From Metopolophium dirhodum (Eukaryota > Arthropoda > Insecta > Hemiptera > Aphididae), in the NCBI RefSeq assembly GCF_019925205.1, contig NC_083564.1, positions 5,337,491 through 5,401,490 on the forward strand: a stretch of 64,000 bases of DNA, read 5' to 3'. Of this stretch, positions 37,701 to 51,062 are shown piece by piece. Each line of letters starts with the position of its first letter. Position 1 is the stretch's first letter. Below the pieces are notes generated by a model. The model did no database searches and was not told where the DNA came from. It saw only the letters and a program-made list of their open reading frames with translations. The position numbers and the translations under genes were made by a program.

Positions 37701-40700
37701 TGATTACAAAATCACAAAAACCTAGCAATAGCATAACGCATTGAGATAGCTGTAGCTAGTAAGCTAGTATTGTACTGTATTATAGGTAATTATAATTATT
37801 ATTGATATTAACAAAATAAAAAACTCTATAAACGTTATAGTACTATCATATTATTTTGGTTTTAACATCACGCCACATCTACTCTTGTCTAACCGAATTG
37901 TGTTTCGAGGGAAATGTACATTTGATTTATAACAAAAAAGTTCTAAATGAAAAATATGTAGTACCTACTTTTTGGTCCTTAAGTACAATTTTTTACGTCA
38001 AATTTTATTTTTTACAAACCCAAATTAGAACTTATTATAATATTTCTTTTTAACTTTGTTGATTTTTTGATATTTTAAGAATCGTTAAAAATTATTCATT
38101 GCAAAAAAATATATAAGTTTGAAGTTTAAAATTGCTCATCTGAACAATTTGATAAATATATATTTTTGGGATAGAAATATTGGTTCTACCTACAGAGTAC
38201 AGACACTTCTGATTCTCCATCAAACACGAGTAATTTTTCGTGTATGACTGTATATAGTTTTAACAATATAATTTCAACTATAAATCACCACTTCAAATAA
38301 TATAATAATATCGTGAAGCGTCAACGTGACATTTTCTTTGATATAAGTGTACCGTAATTGTAAGTACTAATACTATAATAAGTACATACATATATGTATA
38401 TTTATTATTATTATGTTATATGAATTAGTATACGTTTAATTATATTACGATTGCAAGGAAATGGCATTATTTCCACAGATACGTGTAATTTTACCGGTAA
38501 ATAATGAAATAACTCAAACTTTCAGTATAAGACAAGGCACCAATATTAACCGTACGGATTCAAATCGTTTTAACGCCATCTTTAAAATAATACGTACCTA
38601 TACTATCTATATTATAATATAGGTAATTTATTGTATATAATATAGTTTATTATCGCGATATCGTATCGAAAGGGCATTATTACACTGTCGACAACGTTTT
38701 AGAGTTTTGCTATAAATTCAAAAAAATAAATAAATAAATAAAAAGTTTTTATTTTTGCAACTCCTTGTAGCTGTCGACTATAATTGGGCGCACTTGATGA
38801 AACGACGTTTGACAAGTTCCTGTCGAAACCCTATATACCTACTTATCACTGCAAGATTGACAAAGTCACCCTTACACGCACGTCCAGGGCTCGAAATCGT
38901 ATTAATGTATTATATTGTATATTATATTGGTGTTAATGCCCCAAGAGTTATTGACAGCTATAATCGCAAATATATATAGCTGACCATATATACGAGCGAA
39001 ATCCCGTTCTTACACTGACCACGAGAAAAATAGATTTAACGTTACAAAATACAGATAGAGTATAACAATGACGAGCGTCGTAATATTGACATTGTAAATA
39101 CTTTTGTTTTCGAAAAACGTCTCTGCTGTCGTTGGGACGTGTTCCATAACTTTCTAGACTTCACCGCTGCTGTAGAATCTGTACACTTTTAAATTTAAAT
39201 TTTCAGAATAACGATATTAATACTCCAACAAAACAATAATACTATAATATGTATAATGTAAATTATTATAGTATTATTGTTTTGTTATTGTAGTGAATTA
39301 AAAAAAATAATAATAATATTCTTGCTTAATATTATTGCTAATAATATTGTTTGATTTATCGCATTTCTTTCCTTCTATAAAACATGTTTAATTTAATTGT
39401 ATTTCGCAATTTTTTTTTTAATTACTAAATAAAGTAATTCACGTCGTATCATAAATTTAACGGCAACGTATACAAATATAGTTTGCGTGTAAACTACGCA
39501 GCCGTACTATTCCCAAAAAATAATTTAACTTAAAATATATAATAATAATATTATAACATTTGAACTTAATTTACATAAATGTAAACAAATTGCCTTCTGT
39601 CTATATTAATCATAGTTATTTTATTATTTAAATATTCAATTTTCACGTCGTGTAATCTGATTACACTCCATTAGTTATATCTGTCAGAAGAGGTTTTTTG
39701 ATATGTATGTATTATGTAAATTGGTCGTAGAATTTTTATTACTGTTATTAGTCAGATATTTTATTTAAATTTCCAGAAAATATCTTTTATTTGTAATGGT
39801 TTTTTGATTTTTTGTCTTTTATCCTATTTTTAATACATAATAGTATACTAACGTTTTATACGCATTATTGTAACATCGCCATATATTTTAGATTCTGAGC
39901 AGAGTGACTTGCGGTGTTGACTTATAAGTTAATAATAGCTATAGTTATATTATATGAAATAATATAATAATAATAAATTACTATACAACATATTATTATG
40001 CGATTTGTTTTTGACGAAAATTAGTTCAACCTAGTGTTTTTCTAATAGAAAAACGAATTACTCATAAATCATAATAGATAGGTATAATATAGTGTAATAT
40101 AAATACGCAATAATAAATGTCCTTTCGAATCGTTTTTCTTCGTACACAATGATTTATCATTGAATTCAACTTTAACCCATAACTTACTCTGACATTATCA
40201 ATAACGAAGTATGACACTCAACACCTGCTAAACAGCAGAGCGACTTTTCAGTTTTGGCTTATTTAATATTTTTAAAAGATAATAACAATTTAATAACAAG
40301 ATACATAGGTATAGCAAATATTAAAAATAATATTATCTAATATACGTGCAACATTAATGAAAGCTTAAAATATAATACTATGGAACTAAATCAAGCGTGG
40401 TGTGTAAAATAATGAGTGTACGCAACAAATATACATACACAAATATCAAATAAAATTTCAAATATCCGTGTGAATATAATTTAATAATTCAGAAAACGCG
40501 GTGAAAAAATATATTATATATTTTTAAATTAATGGTTAGTTTAGTTAGGTATATTTATTTAATATCTAATGTAATAGTGTACCTTACAAAGGTCAAGCTA
40601 TTATAGTAGGTACTAAATTTAGTTAATATAACTAATATGCTTGTTTATATATTTTGTTAACTCTTTATAACTCATTTGTTCCACCAAAATAGCTCCACGT

Positions 40701-43700
40701 TATGGAATAAGTTAATCGTTGATTAAAATTTGATTTCTGATGAAAAAATGTATGCATTATTAAATTATTTACCCAATAGTATAACATTCACATAACAGTA
40801 TAGTTTATTTACACATATAGGTAAATACATATTATTTAACATTTTAACCTATACGCGACAGTGTTCAGTAGAAATGACTTATTGATTATTTGAATTATTA
40901 TTATTTATTATTTTATGTAGATAATAAATATCCGACAGAAAAACACTCAATTACGGTGTGATCAAAATTATTGATTTCGTTTTTTTTTTTTTTTTCATTA
41001 AAATCGTGTTCATGTAATTTGATAAACACAGCGTGTCAGCGTGTAAGTTAAGCCGGAACCATCATATTATTTGGTTCGTACTAATCGATATTTAATTTCA
41101 AACAGAAACAGATATTATATAGTAATTTTTATTGTATACAACTAGAAATTTACTAAACGGTTTATTTTAAAACGAATGTAATATTTTATTTGAACGGACA
41201 TAGAGATAAATTATACAGATATACAATAGTATTTTAGGGTACATATTATTATAGTTATACTATATAGAAGAGAAAGCTGACAATAATTATTGTTATGTTT
41301 TAGCTCTATACGACAGTTTAAAATTGTAATTCATCCCAATCTTGTAGACAGATGCTCGTGATTAGAGTTGACCTCAGGAAAGTCCTGAAAAGTTTCGAAA
41401 AATTTAGGACAATTATACGACGATGTAAGTAATATAATAATGGGTACCTAATATACTCAATAGATTTTCTTTATTTTCATTAACTTCCAAAATTGGTGAT
41501 TATTTCTTTACTTTAATTGCTGCTATTAACTAGATTTATGACGTAGGTTTCTGTCGGCGCCTCTCTTTAAACTGTATATACCTATATAGGGCTATGTATG
41601 TAATTATTAATTACTCATTACCCGTTACGTCCAACGCAACCAGCTTCCTCCTGTAATTATAGAGTATTAACTGCCTATGGACACTGTCATTCCGTCTAAA
41701 TTCTGTCAGTTTTACAAGATATAAAAACGAATGAAATATATATATTATTATACAGTGTGTAGTAGTGGTGGCTCGCGGGTACCGACACAATGGAGATGAG
41801 ATAATGTTATCCAGAAAAATATCCAAACTCGTAGGTCATTTGTGTCGGAACACTTGGTGGAGGGGCGTATTATATTAAACTCTTGCCCGGAAAGCCCATA
41901 AATATCGTTGCATTCCGCAGAATTGCCCTCTAGGCAGGATAGATAAAGGTAAATAATATCCGCTGGGCTCAACAATAGTATACCTCGGTCGTGGTAGACG
42001 CATCGCGTGATTCGGATGAAAACTTGCTCATGGGAATACCCTTCGAAACGAAATTACGAATCGCTGAAAATGTTTAGGATTATGGCTGCAGCGTTTGGTT
42101 TTATCCGAAGCCCGTCCGAGGAGAAATATTTAACTAGGTATTTCAATAGTAGATAACGGTAATGGTTTTGGATTTAACAGTTTATTCGAAAAGCCCAAAC
42201 AATTGATTATTATTGCAATATTCTTCTCGGATATTCGCGTAAAAAAAATTCTGAATACAAATCGCCAACCTATAATAAAAAAGTTATAGGTAAGTGCATA
42301 TTATTTTATTTTTCAAATAATTACCTATCGTTTAATCATTATATAACCATCGGGTTTCTGATTCGGCATTCTAATTTTTTTTTTAACTAATGCAGTTTCT
42401 AAATTGAGTTATTACAAACTAAAAAAATATGATTTGTTAGTAGTCATACGGCACATGCTAAAAATTACCTACTGATTTAAAATTGTTTCTCTAAAATAAT
42501 ATGGATTGGTACGATAGATTCATGCAAGCCGCAAAACACAATTTTATTAATAATTTGCATAAGACGATAAATATTTATTTTACCGAGCAAAGACATAATG
42601 GATATTTTATTAAATTTATTCTGTAATGAAATTATAATAGTTTGTACGTATCTATACTTTTAATATAAATTGCATCTAATGGAACGGTATATTATATTAT
42701 ATTATTATAATTTTAAATCAAATGAGATGGAGTTTTTTCTATGATGTTTTCCCTATATAAAAATTATAAACACATCTACCTCGGCATTTAATTTATTTAA
42801 ATTTTAAAAGTGTATATGTCAACATATTGTGCAAGTACACGGGCCTTTCAAGAATATTGGGGTGCACTCTGTTTAAAACAAAAATAATCAAACGTAAATA
42901 TTATTATAATAGGTATAGGTGCAAAAATAGAATCTGTACCGTTTTATTACTTAACATATTATTTGTTTAAAGTTTGAATACAGTGCAACTCTTACTATAT
43001 ATAGCTACATTCTAGAAAGAAATAAGTAGTAGAACTCGTTGTTTCGAAAACACTATTAATTCGAACAACATGCAGTATTGTCTCTGTTATTATTATTCAT
43101 TCCAGGCGTGTATAACTGCAGCGTACCTCAGCAATACGATTTAATTTTACTATCTTCTTCTGCTTTTGAGTCGTGTTGGTAAAAATTAATATGCAATACT
43201 CACTGCCTAAAATCGTATTATTTATCGCATCATAATATGTTATACATCTACATGATAATATTTATAAACTAATAACCAAACGATCGGTCAATGTATACGT
43301 ATATGCATATACATATATATACCTACATCATCGACATTATTGTTGTAATACAATGTGGAGTACACTCGAAGATAATTCGGTGCAATTGTATGCGATTTAA
43401 CTGGTCACGGAGTTTACAATAATGCGGATTGGAAAAGTTTTGTCGGCCGGTCGAGAGTCAACCCTTTTCGACCTCACTTGTCGTGGACACGAGTTTTGAT
43501 GCAAAAACCACACACGCGCGCGCGCTGGCGTGCCCGTAGGGATAGGGTCAGTGAGCCGTGAACGTGAATAAATATATATATATATATATTATATTATACA
43601 CATAAACGAGCTCCGCGTTCTCTCCGAGTCGTCTTCGGTTGTGATCACAGTCCAATGAAAGGCCGACGTTATTATGGCGAACGTCTAACTTTATTATTTT

Positions 43701-43950
43701 GCTCGCGTTTGTCTGCGTTTCGGATTTTTCGGAGACACAGTACCTATTCACTGCACGTCAATAATAATAATCAATAATACTGTCGCCAAAACAGCATTGA
43801 CAGTTTATTGTGCAGCTTATTCCTGTTTCGAATCCATGTGCGAAGACGGCAGGATTTGTCGACGGCGCTCACTCTTCTGCGTAAACGCGTAGGTCGTGAT
43901 GAACTCGCATATTATAGCCCACGGGCGTGATAAATAGGCACTATATATAG
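37701..43950. other. Long AT-rich gene-poor stretch
   Basis: More than 6 kb without a coding exon I can support. It includes a poly-T run near 40979-40996, (TAAA)n near 38726-38745, and a fragment of the dispersed aphid-type repeat at 40120-40255. From about 43430 the sequence becomes richer in CpG, with a (CG)n run near 43516. The frame at 41748-41975 (minus) has normal composition for about 50 residues but no splice or start support. Confidence 0.4.
40120..40255 (-). repeat. Dispersed repeat copy
   Basis: Read on the minus strand it has GTCGCTCTGCTGTTTAGCAG, then TTGAATTCAATGATAAATCA, then AAAAACGATTCGAAAGG, in the same order as the copies at 30960-31080 (minus) and 49885-50030 (plus). A GATTCTGAGCAGAGTGAC piece at 39892 may belong to it. 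Confidence 0.55.
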
Positions 43951-44021
43951 AGGTTGTCCGTAACTAGAAACCGGAAGAAACACGAGGATAGGCTTGGAGT
44001 CTAACCAAGACGACGAAAGGA

Positions 44022-44150
44022 TGAGCGTTCTCGTCCCAAATCAAGTTATGTACGGACTACGGTTCGATAACGAAAACGGAACACCGGTGCTCATGGTCCT
44101 CAGACGTCGGACTTCGAGTCAAACCGAAGGACATCGGTCGTGGACCTCCG
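44022..44150 (+). CDS. Candidate short ORF downstream of a TATA box
   Basis: An ATG at 44022 opens a frame encoding MSVLVPNQVMYGLRFDNENG and about 26 more residues, to a TGA near 44148. The composition is unlike AT-rich noise. About 80 bp upstream is CACTATATATAGAGG (near 43939), a good TATA box, with no ATG in between. It could be a short-peptide gene or a 5' exon. No family is recognised and there is no signal peptide. Confidence 0.22.
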
Positions 44151-44209
44151 GGCCTCTATGACTATACAGCATCCCGTACTGATGTGAGGTGTGCGATTGT
44201 AGGCGCAAT

Positions 44210-44270
44210 CAGCGGCGTAGCCAGTGGGGGAGTTAAAACTGCACCTGAACATCTGAATAATGAAATTTTA
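44210..44270. mobile_element. hAT-like terminus fragment
   Basis: CAGCGGCGTAGCCAGTGGGG is the standard start of a large class of hAT MITEs. I could not find the matching right end within the next 800 bp, so only the terminus is called. Confidence 0.45.
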
Positions 44271-45277
44271 ACAAAATATAAATTAAATGATGTCACTATT
44301 AACTCGTCACTCATTAAGTATCAAGGTCAATACTGAAGTCAGGACGGCTGAATTGTATAGGAAGGTAAGGTGACTTAGGAAAAAAAAAGTATTCACTGTC
44401 ATCATTATAAATTGTAATTATTATTAAATGAGCAAAGAAAAAAGCGTTGTAATATTTTACATTATTTGGTCGGAACTATTATTTTATTTTACTGTAAGTT
44501 TTAAATTTTTTTTTTTTAACCCAGTTTGATTTAATTTTCCGTCAACAGAATTTTATTATTACGGACACACAGAGCACAACTTTACAAGATGAAAAAATGT
44601 ATAGGAAAATTTGATGAATCTCTGAACACCTACTTACCTTAATTGTTTACAATAGATGAACAAGACACAGTGTAATATCGACGTTTTTAGTGTTTGCATA
44701 AATCCAATGTGAACCGCAACAACTCTAAATACGTATGTCGTATATATAGGTACTGAATATTATTGTCTACTATTTACTCCCAGTGACTATATACGTTAGC
44801 AAATTATGCTATTAACTGCAACTGTGTGTATTTTCTATCATCATTATATACCTACTACTTAATAATAATACCTACGTGGCTACGTCTTATTGTACGTTTT
44901 ATATACTCGTCGGGCCTACTGTCGTATCGTATCGTTGTCTCGGAGAATGACGAACAGATTATACAAGTATACCTATATGTATTATATTAAACGTGACAGG
45001 GAGTGACAATAACGACATAGCCTCGGTTTCGCGGGGTAGGGCGGCCGAAAACGAGGGCCGGACGCTAAACAGAGACCTAACCTGGATGTACACGACGAAA
45101 TAATACGGTGGGGTGAATTCGGTCGTGACGCCGACGAGATAGGGTCAGAGCCGGTGGACGGTCCGATCAATTAAAAAGCTCTTATATACACGTCGGACAC
45201 GCTCGGCTCGCGGAAGGGATGACGATATAGACGGTGGTCCGGAGTTTATTAATATACCACCGCGTGTATATATGTGC

Positions 45278-45360
45278 ATGATATATATATATATATATAT
45301 ATGTATATACATGCATATATATATATATATATATATGTATATACATGCATATACATACCA
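45278..45360. repeat. Duplicated (AT)n / GTATATACATGCAT array
   Basis: Two tandem copies of a unit of about 38 bp, an (AT)n tract followed by GTATATACATGCAT. The array is largely self-complementary and would form hairpins. It generates Ile/Tyr repeat frames on both strands that are not genes. Confidence 0.9.
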
Positions 45361-46026
45361 CGAGCTTTTCACCCCCTCTATACGGTCCAACCCCCTCACC
45401 CTACTATAATACTCGCCCAAAGTTCTCGTGACAGTCCGGTGCCGTCACCTTCACTGCTGCTGCTGCTGCACCTGCAGGTCTGGACGATACACCCCACGCG
45501 CGAGTTTTGCGTAAACCCACACTATGTGTGCGTGGGTGCCTTTACATATACATTTAGCCTGGATGGTTTTGTTTTACAGCGACAGATTGAACGCCCCCCC
45601 CCCCCCCCCGCTAGCTTCACCACCCCGCTGTCGCAGCCCGAACGGGACGTCCGGTCGTACATATAGCTTGTCGCCTCTTGTCCCGCGACCGCCACCCCTC
45701 GGGCCAGGACAAGCGTCCCGAGTCGTCCGGAACCGACGACTGCAGCCTTGCTGTACAATAATTATTATAATAATATTATATTACATTACACACCTATATA
45801 TGACTATGCTTTCCTCGATATCGCCGTGCGCGATTCACCACGTTTAACTACCTGAAAATTCAATCGTAGAAAAATGCAATTTTTTCACGGCCTGTGAAAT
45901 GCTTTATCGAACGGATCGTGTACGGCTGCAGCAGCAGTCGCGCGTAAATAATTTATTAACTTTGGAGAAAAAAATTAAACGTTTGAACTTTCCCCTCCGT
46001 CGCTCAGCTGTGTAGACTTGTTACAG
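45361..46026. other. CpG-richer block, no confident gene
   Basis: It includes (CTG)n near 45455-45470 and a C run at 45595-45610. Frames are open in several phases, but none has splice support. It could contain upstream exons of the candidate terminal exon at 46027. Confidence 0.3.
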
Positions 46027-46128
46027 TCGTCGTTCGCGGACGTTGGTGGTCGTGGCGGTGGAGGCGGCGGAGGTATTAATCCTGCTGCAGGATTCCCACT
46101 TTCAGATTTGTTCTGTGAGCAGCAGTAA
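46027..46128 (+). CDS. Possible terminal coding exon (33 residues)
   Basis: A 3' splice site (GTAGACTTGTTACAG, ending at 46026) is followed by an open frame to TAA at 46126-46128. It encodes SSFADVGG, a Gly-rich tract, then INPAAGFPLSDLFCEQQ. The C-terminal half has the amino-acid mix of a real protein and the exon lies in a GC-richer island. No upstream exon could be joined with confidence, and no family is recognised. Confidence 0.28.
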   Translation, partial: SSFADVGGRGGGGGGGINPAAGFPLSDLFCEQQ

Positions 46129-49100
46129 ATCATTAAAAGTTTTTTCATTTTCTAATACCTATCAGCCGAATGTTTCCTGTTATTAACACCACGAACACAC
46201 GACAATATGCTTATAGGTTAGATAGTATGGTGTTAAATAGTGCAGTTATAAGGTATGAGCAATTTTTTTTTAATAAACATAAGTAAACCTACACAATTAT
46301 TATATCTAAATGTGTTGATCATTTCCTTAACCTGCCACTCATATATTATAGTATTATTTCATATCGCTTAAAACTTATTATCATTGCATACAACTATAAC
46401 GTCATGATAGTTAGTTCGAACTGCAGTTAAATAATTTTTCAGTAAGTATAGTTCACTTTATAATTTATTTTTAACGAATAACGATACAGAAGGGTAGCAT
46501 AAATAGATAGAACCCGTATTATATAACTTTTGTTACTTTATAAAATTACAATATTAATAACAACTATTTTCAAAGCAATAAAACATAACGTTAAAAGCCA
46601 ATTTTAATCACTGTTGAAGTTTTTACGTCTAGTTACAGTTCAAAGAAATAAAAACAATAATAATTCAAATTTTAAATTTTGAATTATTGTAAGAATATAA
46701 TCCCTATATTATTTTAATATTAATAAATGAGATTTGTGGTCAATAATAATATTAATATACCATTGTTATTATTATTATTATTATTATTATAGAATTTGAA
46801 TACTACGTGTATATATAACCTAACAACCTGTTCAATGTAGTTCATTTTACTATATAGCTATAATAAAAACAGTGCCTAATAATGCGTACAGCATAATAGT
46901 TCGTGACAAAAATATGAAATGTAAAAGAATATTTTCTTCTTAATCGGAGAAACAATGTGAAGTAATGGAATTTAATTTGTAATTATTATCTAACATCCCG
47001 GTTTGATTATTTAAAATACAATTGGTTTTTTTTTTTATCATTAATTCATTATTGTTTCAGTTTACCTATACTATTACCTAAATTATTTTCTGCAGTTTTA
47101 ATTTTTGTGTCGTACCTATCATAACATACCTCGGTAAACATTCTCAGTGTCGATATTCGTTTTAATTCGATTGGATTAAGTTACAAAATGATGAAGTAAG
47201 TGAATGTACCTAACCTTTTTAGTAGATTAGTAAGACTTCAAAAATAATTTGCTCCAATACTCACGATAAAATTAGTTTGGTATGATTATAGATATAGGTG
47301 TTTAATATCTTTAATTCATTAAATGTTTAAAATAAATTAAGTATGAATTTATAAAATATAAATTAAAAGGATTAATACGTGAACTTAATGATTATATTCA
47401 TATTAGCATAATGTGATAATAATAATTAAAATTAATAACGAATAAAGAAATAATAAAGAAAGATATATCGTACATTTTTCTCATCGTCTTGTCGAAACGT
47501 TTTTATCGAACAATATGGAATTTTTATTATTTTTTTATTTAATTATCAATATTATGTACTTACTTACGTACAAAATTATAAATATTTCAATTTTATTTTA
47601 TAATAAATTTACTGAAAAGTGAATAACGCTATAATACTCCATGACCACCTCTATCTAATGCATAGGTATTATACTGTTAGTTATTAGAAATTATTGGTAT
47701 ATGTATATTTGTATTATGATCATAGTTTGTAATTAATGATCGTTAAAACTTTAAAATAAATTTGAACTGAATATTTTCTATTATTTTGTGAAATCCCATG
47801 AAAACTTTAGAACATTTTTAGATTTTTGGTATGATTTGGGTATAATTTACAAAATTATAAAACTTGTGAATTCAACTAGATTTGGTTTACAGAGTTTTCC
47901 AACTATCATAAAATCGCATAAATTATATTTAATTCTTTGTTTGTAAAAACTTTTAAAGTTTATAGTATTATAAATGACACATAAAATTGACTTCACATAA
48001 TGTTATAGTTTTATATCTTTTGAATATACTTTATTACTTTATTCTTTAGAATTTTCATTTTTTATAAAAAAAATAACAAATATGATTATTCTAGTTGAAT
48101 CGTAGCGAGAATACGAGATAACGTGGTATCTGGTATTTTGTCTGTCGATCAATGAAAATAAGTAGATAGTACATTAGTTGGAACTTCAATTTGTTTTATT
48201 TTAATATAGTATAAATTAATTATAAGCGCATAAAACAATTAGTTTAGGTAGTTTTTTGTGTGATAAAATGTATGACCTATTATAGTAAGTATTTACTTTT
48301 GTTTAAGCTATAAATTATAAATGTACAAATTCTTTCTTTAAACTAACATTTGTTTATATTGTAATATTTTATAACTGTAAGTGTCCATACAAATTATTAA
48401 TTTTTATGATTAAAATTAGAATTTATGAAGGACCCCTCCCAATAATTTTAACCTGGTTAAAATATTTGTATGGATAAAAAATACTTAATAATATATAGGT
48501 AATGATAACGAGAAGATTATAATTGTATACCTATATGTATAACCTAATATACAGTCACAATATAATAGTTACACTATATATTTATCAAAGTATTTTTGTA
48601 ATTATTAAAGATTTCTAAAATGTAAGACTGCTAGTCGTGTACTTCTAACATTATAATTTAAAACTCATAATTGTCTAATCTAACGTGTAGATCTCCTGTT
48701 TCGTTCAAAGGTAATCAATAACTTCCACAGCTCTGCTGCTTCTGGTTACTGGTTTTATTGTAGATATATTTACAAGCTTATTAGCTTGGTAAAATGTATA
48801 TTTGACACGATTGAAAGGCTTGCAAAAGTATTTTTTGGTTGAAAGGCCGAAGGCAAAATCATATTTATGATAACTGTCTACCGAATGAACTAATTCGGTA
48901 AACTGTGACCATACGCATGCGTACAATACTTAAAAACAATAACTGAATTACCTTCAACCTACACCTACTTATGACGCATGACTTTATTCGCATTAACAAT
49001 AGGTAATAAGTGTATGCACATGTACGATGTACCTTTAATACCTATCGAGTACGAACTACGAGTAAACTGTATATAGTGCATTGTGCGTAATATATTATAT

Positions 49101-49180
49101 TTATTTTTATAATAATTATAATATTACTATTGCATAATAGGTACCTATCTACGAGTTATAAATTATTAATAATCTAATAT
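46129..49180. other. AT-rich stretch, no gene
   Basis: About 3 kb of very AT-rich DNA with a (TTA)n tract near 46767-46790. No coding or RNA feature is supported. Confidence 0.45.
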
Positions 49181-49420
49181 ATAAAAATGAATGTTTGTTT
49201 GTTTGTTTGTTCGTCCAGTCGTCCTCTATGTGAATACTCAAAAACTACTGGACCACTTTAAATAAAAGTTATATAACTTATATCAATAGATTCCTTGAGA
49301 CTCTGGGAGGGTTTTTAGCTTCGTTTTTCAACCCATATATCGGTCGATATAGGGTGGCTCACACAGTCATACATGAGTCATGTTTCGGCTCACCAAAATC
49401 AAATATGTTTTGTTTATTTT
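49181..49420 (+). repeat. Dispersed repeat start (TGTTTGTTTGTTCGTC type)
   Basis: CTAATATATAAAAATGAATG followed by TTTGTTTGTTTGTTTGTTCG and, later, AAAAACTACTGGACCACTTT is the conserved head of a class of insect non-autonomous repeats. It parallels the Helitron-like block at 36056-37012, which has CTCCGAAACTACTGGAC. Its far end is not resolved. Confidence 0.45.
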
Positions 49421-49884
49421 AAGTGATGCCATTGGTTAGGTACAGATTATATCACTTATCACTATTATAGTTATTAGTAAAAATATGGTATATAAAAATG
49501 TTTACAAATATATTTTTTAAAAAAAATCAAATTTGTACCTGAGAGGCAGAAGGGACCAAGTCCATTTTTATCAAAATTGAGGTTATTTTTTTCGTATGTG
49601 AAATTTTGACGAGCGTCATTTTACCTATCTTCATTTTAACACAATGACGTGTATTTACCGAGATATTGGGAAATAACAAAAAGAACAAATATCAATTTTG
49701 TTTTATGAATTATGATTTAAGTCCATGAATTATATTGCAAAATTATATACTTAACATAGAGATCAATAGGGTCAAAGTCATTGTGTGATCGAGCAAAATA
49801 ATGGATCCTAGTCCAAAATATTTAATTTAAATCATAAAATAAACAATTATTATAGGTAAGTTATGATTAAAAGAAAAAAGGTGG

Positions 49885-50531
49885 ACAAGTTGGTGTCGCT
49901 CTGTTGTACAGAAGGTTACAAGTGGATCACTGTAATGGATAGTGTTAAATTTGAATTCAATGATAAATGTATCATTGTATAAGAAAAACGAATCTGAGCG
50001 AAAACGGTCAGTCAGCCTATAATGATACTACTCAGTAATAAGTATATTTGATGATATTATTGTGAATAAAGCGATTTATATATAACTTATTTACGTGGAA
50101 CCTTGTTTTAAATTTTCAATCCTTAACTATAAAAGTTGAAAATTTTATAAATTTGATAAATTTTGTTAAAATTCGAACTTTGAATACTTATAAAAAAAAT
50201 TGTGCCTATGTATTTTTAATTTTTTTTAACTGCTATTGTAGCAATATATCAGGAGCCTTGCATTCAATTTTCACGCTTTTTTACCCAATAAATAAAATTT
50301 TAATCATATTTATAGATAGATAGTTTTTCCCTGCACTTTTGAAAACTGTTGGGAATTTTAAATTTTGACCTTCCAAATGCATGAACAAGATTCGCTTTCC
50401 CATCAAACAAGATACTGTTGAAGAAAATCGAAGCAGTTTTACTGTCCCAAACCGTGATGACCGACACAAAAAAAAGAACACACATCATTGTAAAATCAAT
50501 ACATTCATCGTTCCACTCAGAATCTAAAATA
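49885..50531. repeat. Dispersed aphid-type repeat, longest copy here
   Basis: It starts near GACAAGTTGGTGTCGCTCTG and continues with TTGAATTCAATGATAAATGT, TATCATTGTATAAGAAAAAC and GAATCTGAGCG. It extends to about 50531, where ACTCAGAATCTAAAAT mirrors ATTTTAGATTCTGAGCAGAG at 39886. The minus-strand frame at 50281-50488 (MMCVLFFVSVITVWDSKTAS..) lies inside it and is repeat-derived. Related pieces are at 30665-31080 and 40120-40255. Confidence 0.5.
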
Positions 50532-51062
50532 TTTATCTTATTGAGAATAGTATAGCCTATAATTTAAGGCAAACCTCGTTGGTATAATCATTAAATTGAA
50601 TTTACACCAGCCATTTAAGTAAAATAAAAATAGTTGAAAAACGGTTTTTAGATTCTCCTGAATAGTTACAATATTAGACTTGGCCCCTTCGATATACTTA
50701 CGAACACAATACATATTACAATGATTACTTCTATGATTTTCCGACATTAGATTTACGCCGGCTTTTGAGCAGTCATTGAATCTGTCTCCAGTTTTTTGTG
50801 TTTACATTAAAAATATTGAATTAAAAATCATAAAATGAATCATTGTAATATTCCTTGTATTAAATAATAAATTTTAACTGCGCAAAACGAAAAATGATAG
50901 AAAGATGATCGATTCATTTTAACTAGGGCAAAGTTAGGTAACACAGCTATATCTAACAAGTAAAATATAATAATATATTATTGAATTATTCTGATTTAGT
51001 AATACGATTTGGCTTTAAAATGTACTGAAATCCGAAAAATCTTCTTTGTTTTTAGACTCGTG

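Noticed and set aside
41611..41975. Minus-strand frames of about 70 aa with mixed composition
   Set aside because: No start context, splice site or recognisable motif; two overlapping phases are equally open, so I did not call a gene.
45278..45360. CRISPR-like array
   Set aside because: Only two units, AT-only, no spacers, and the context is eukaryotic.
45145..45666. Ile/Tyr repeat frames on both strands
   Set aside because: Translations of the duplicated (AT)n array and adjacent C run.
50281..50488. Minus-strand frame MMCVLFFVSVITVWDSKTAS..
   Set aside because: It lies within the dispersed repeat at 49885-50531 and has no splice or start support of its own.
51009..51062. Upstream in-frame Met as start of the secreted protein
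   Set aside because: The stretch contains a strong polypyrimidine tract and AG acceptor immediately before the inner ATG, and starting at the inner Met gives a canonical signal peptide.
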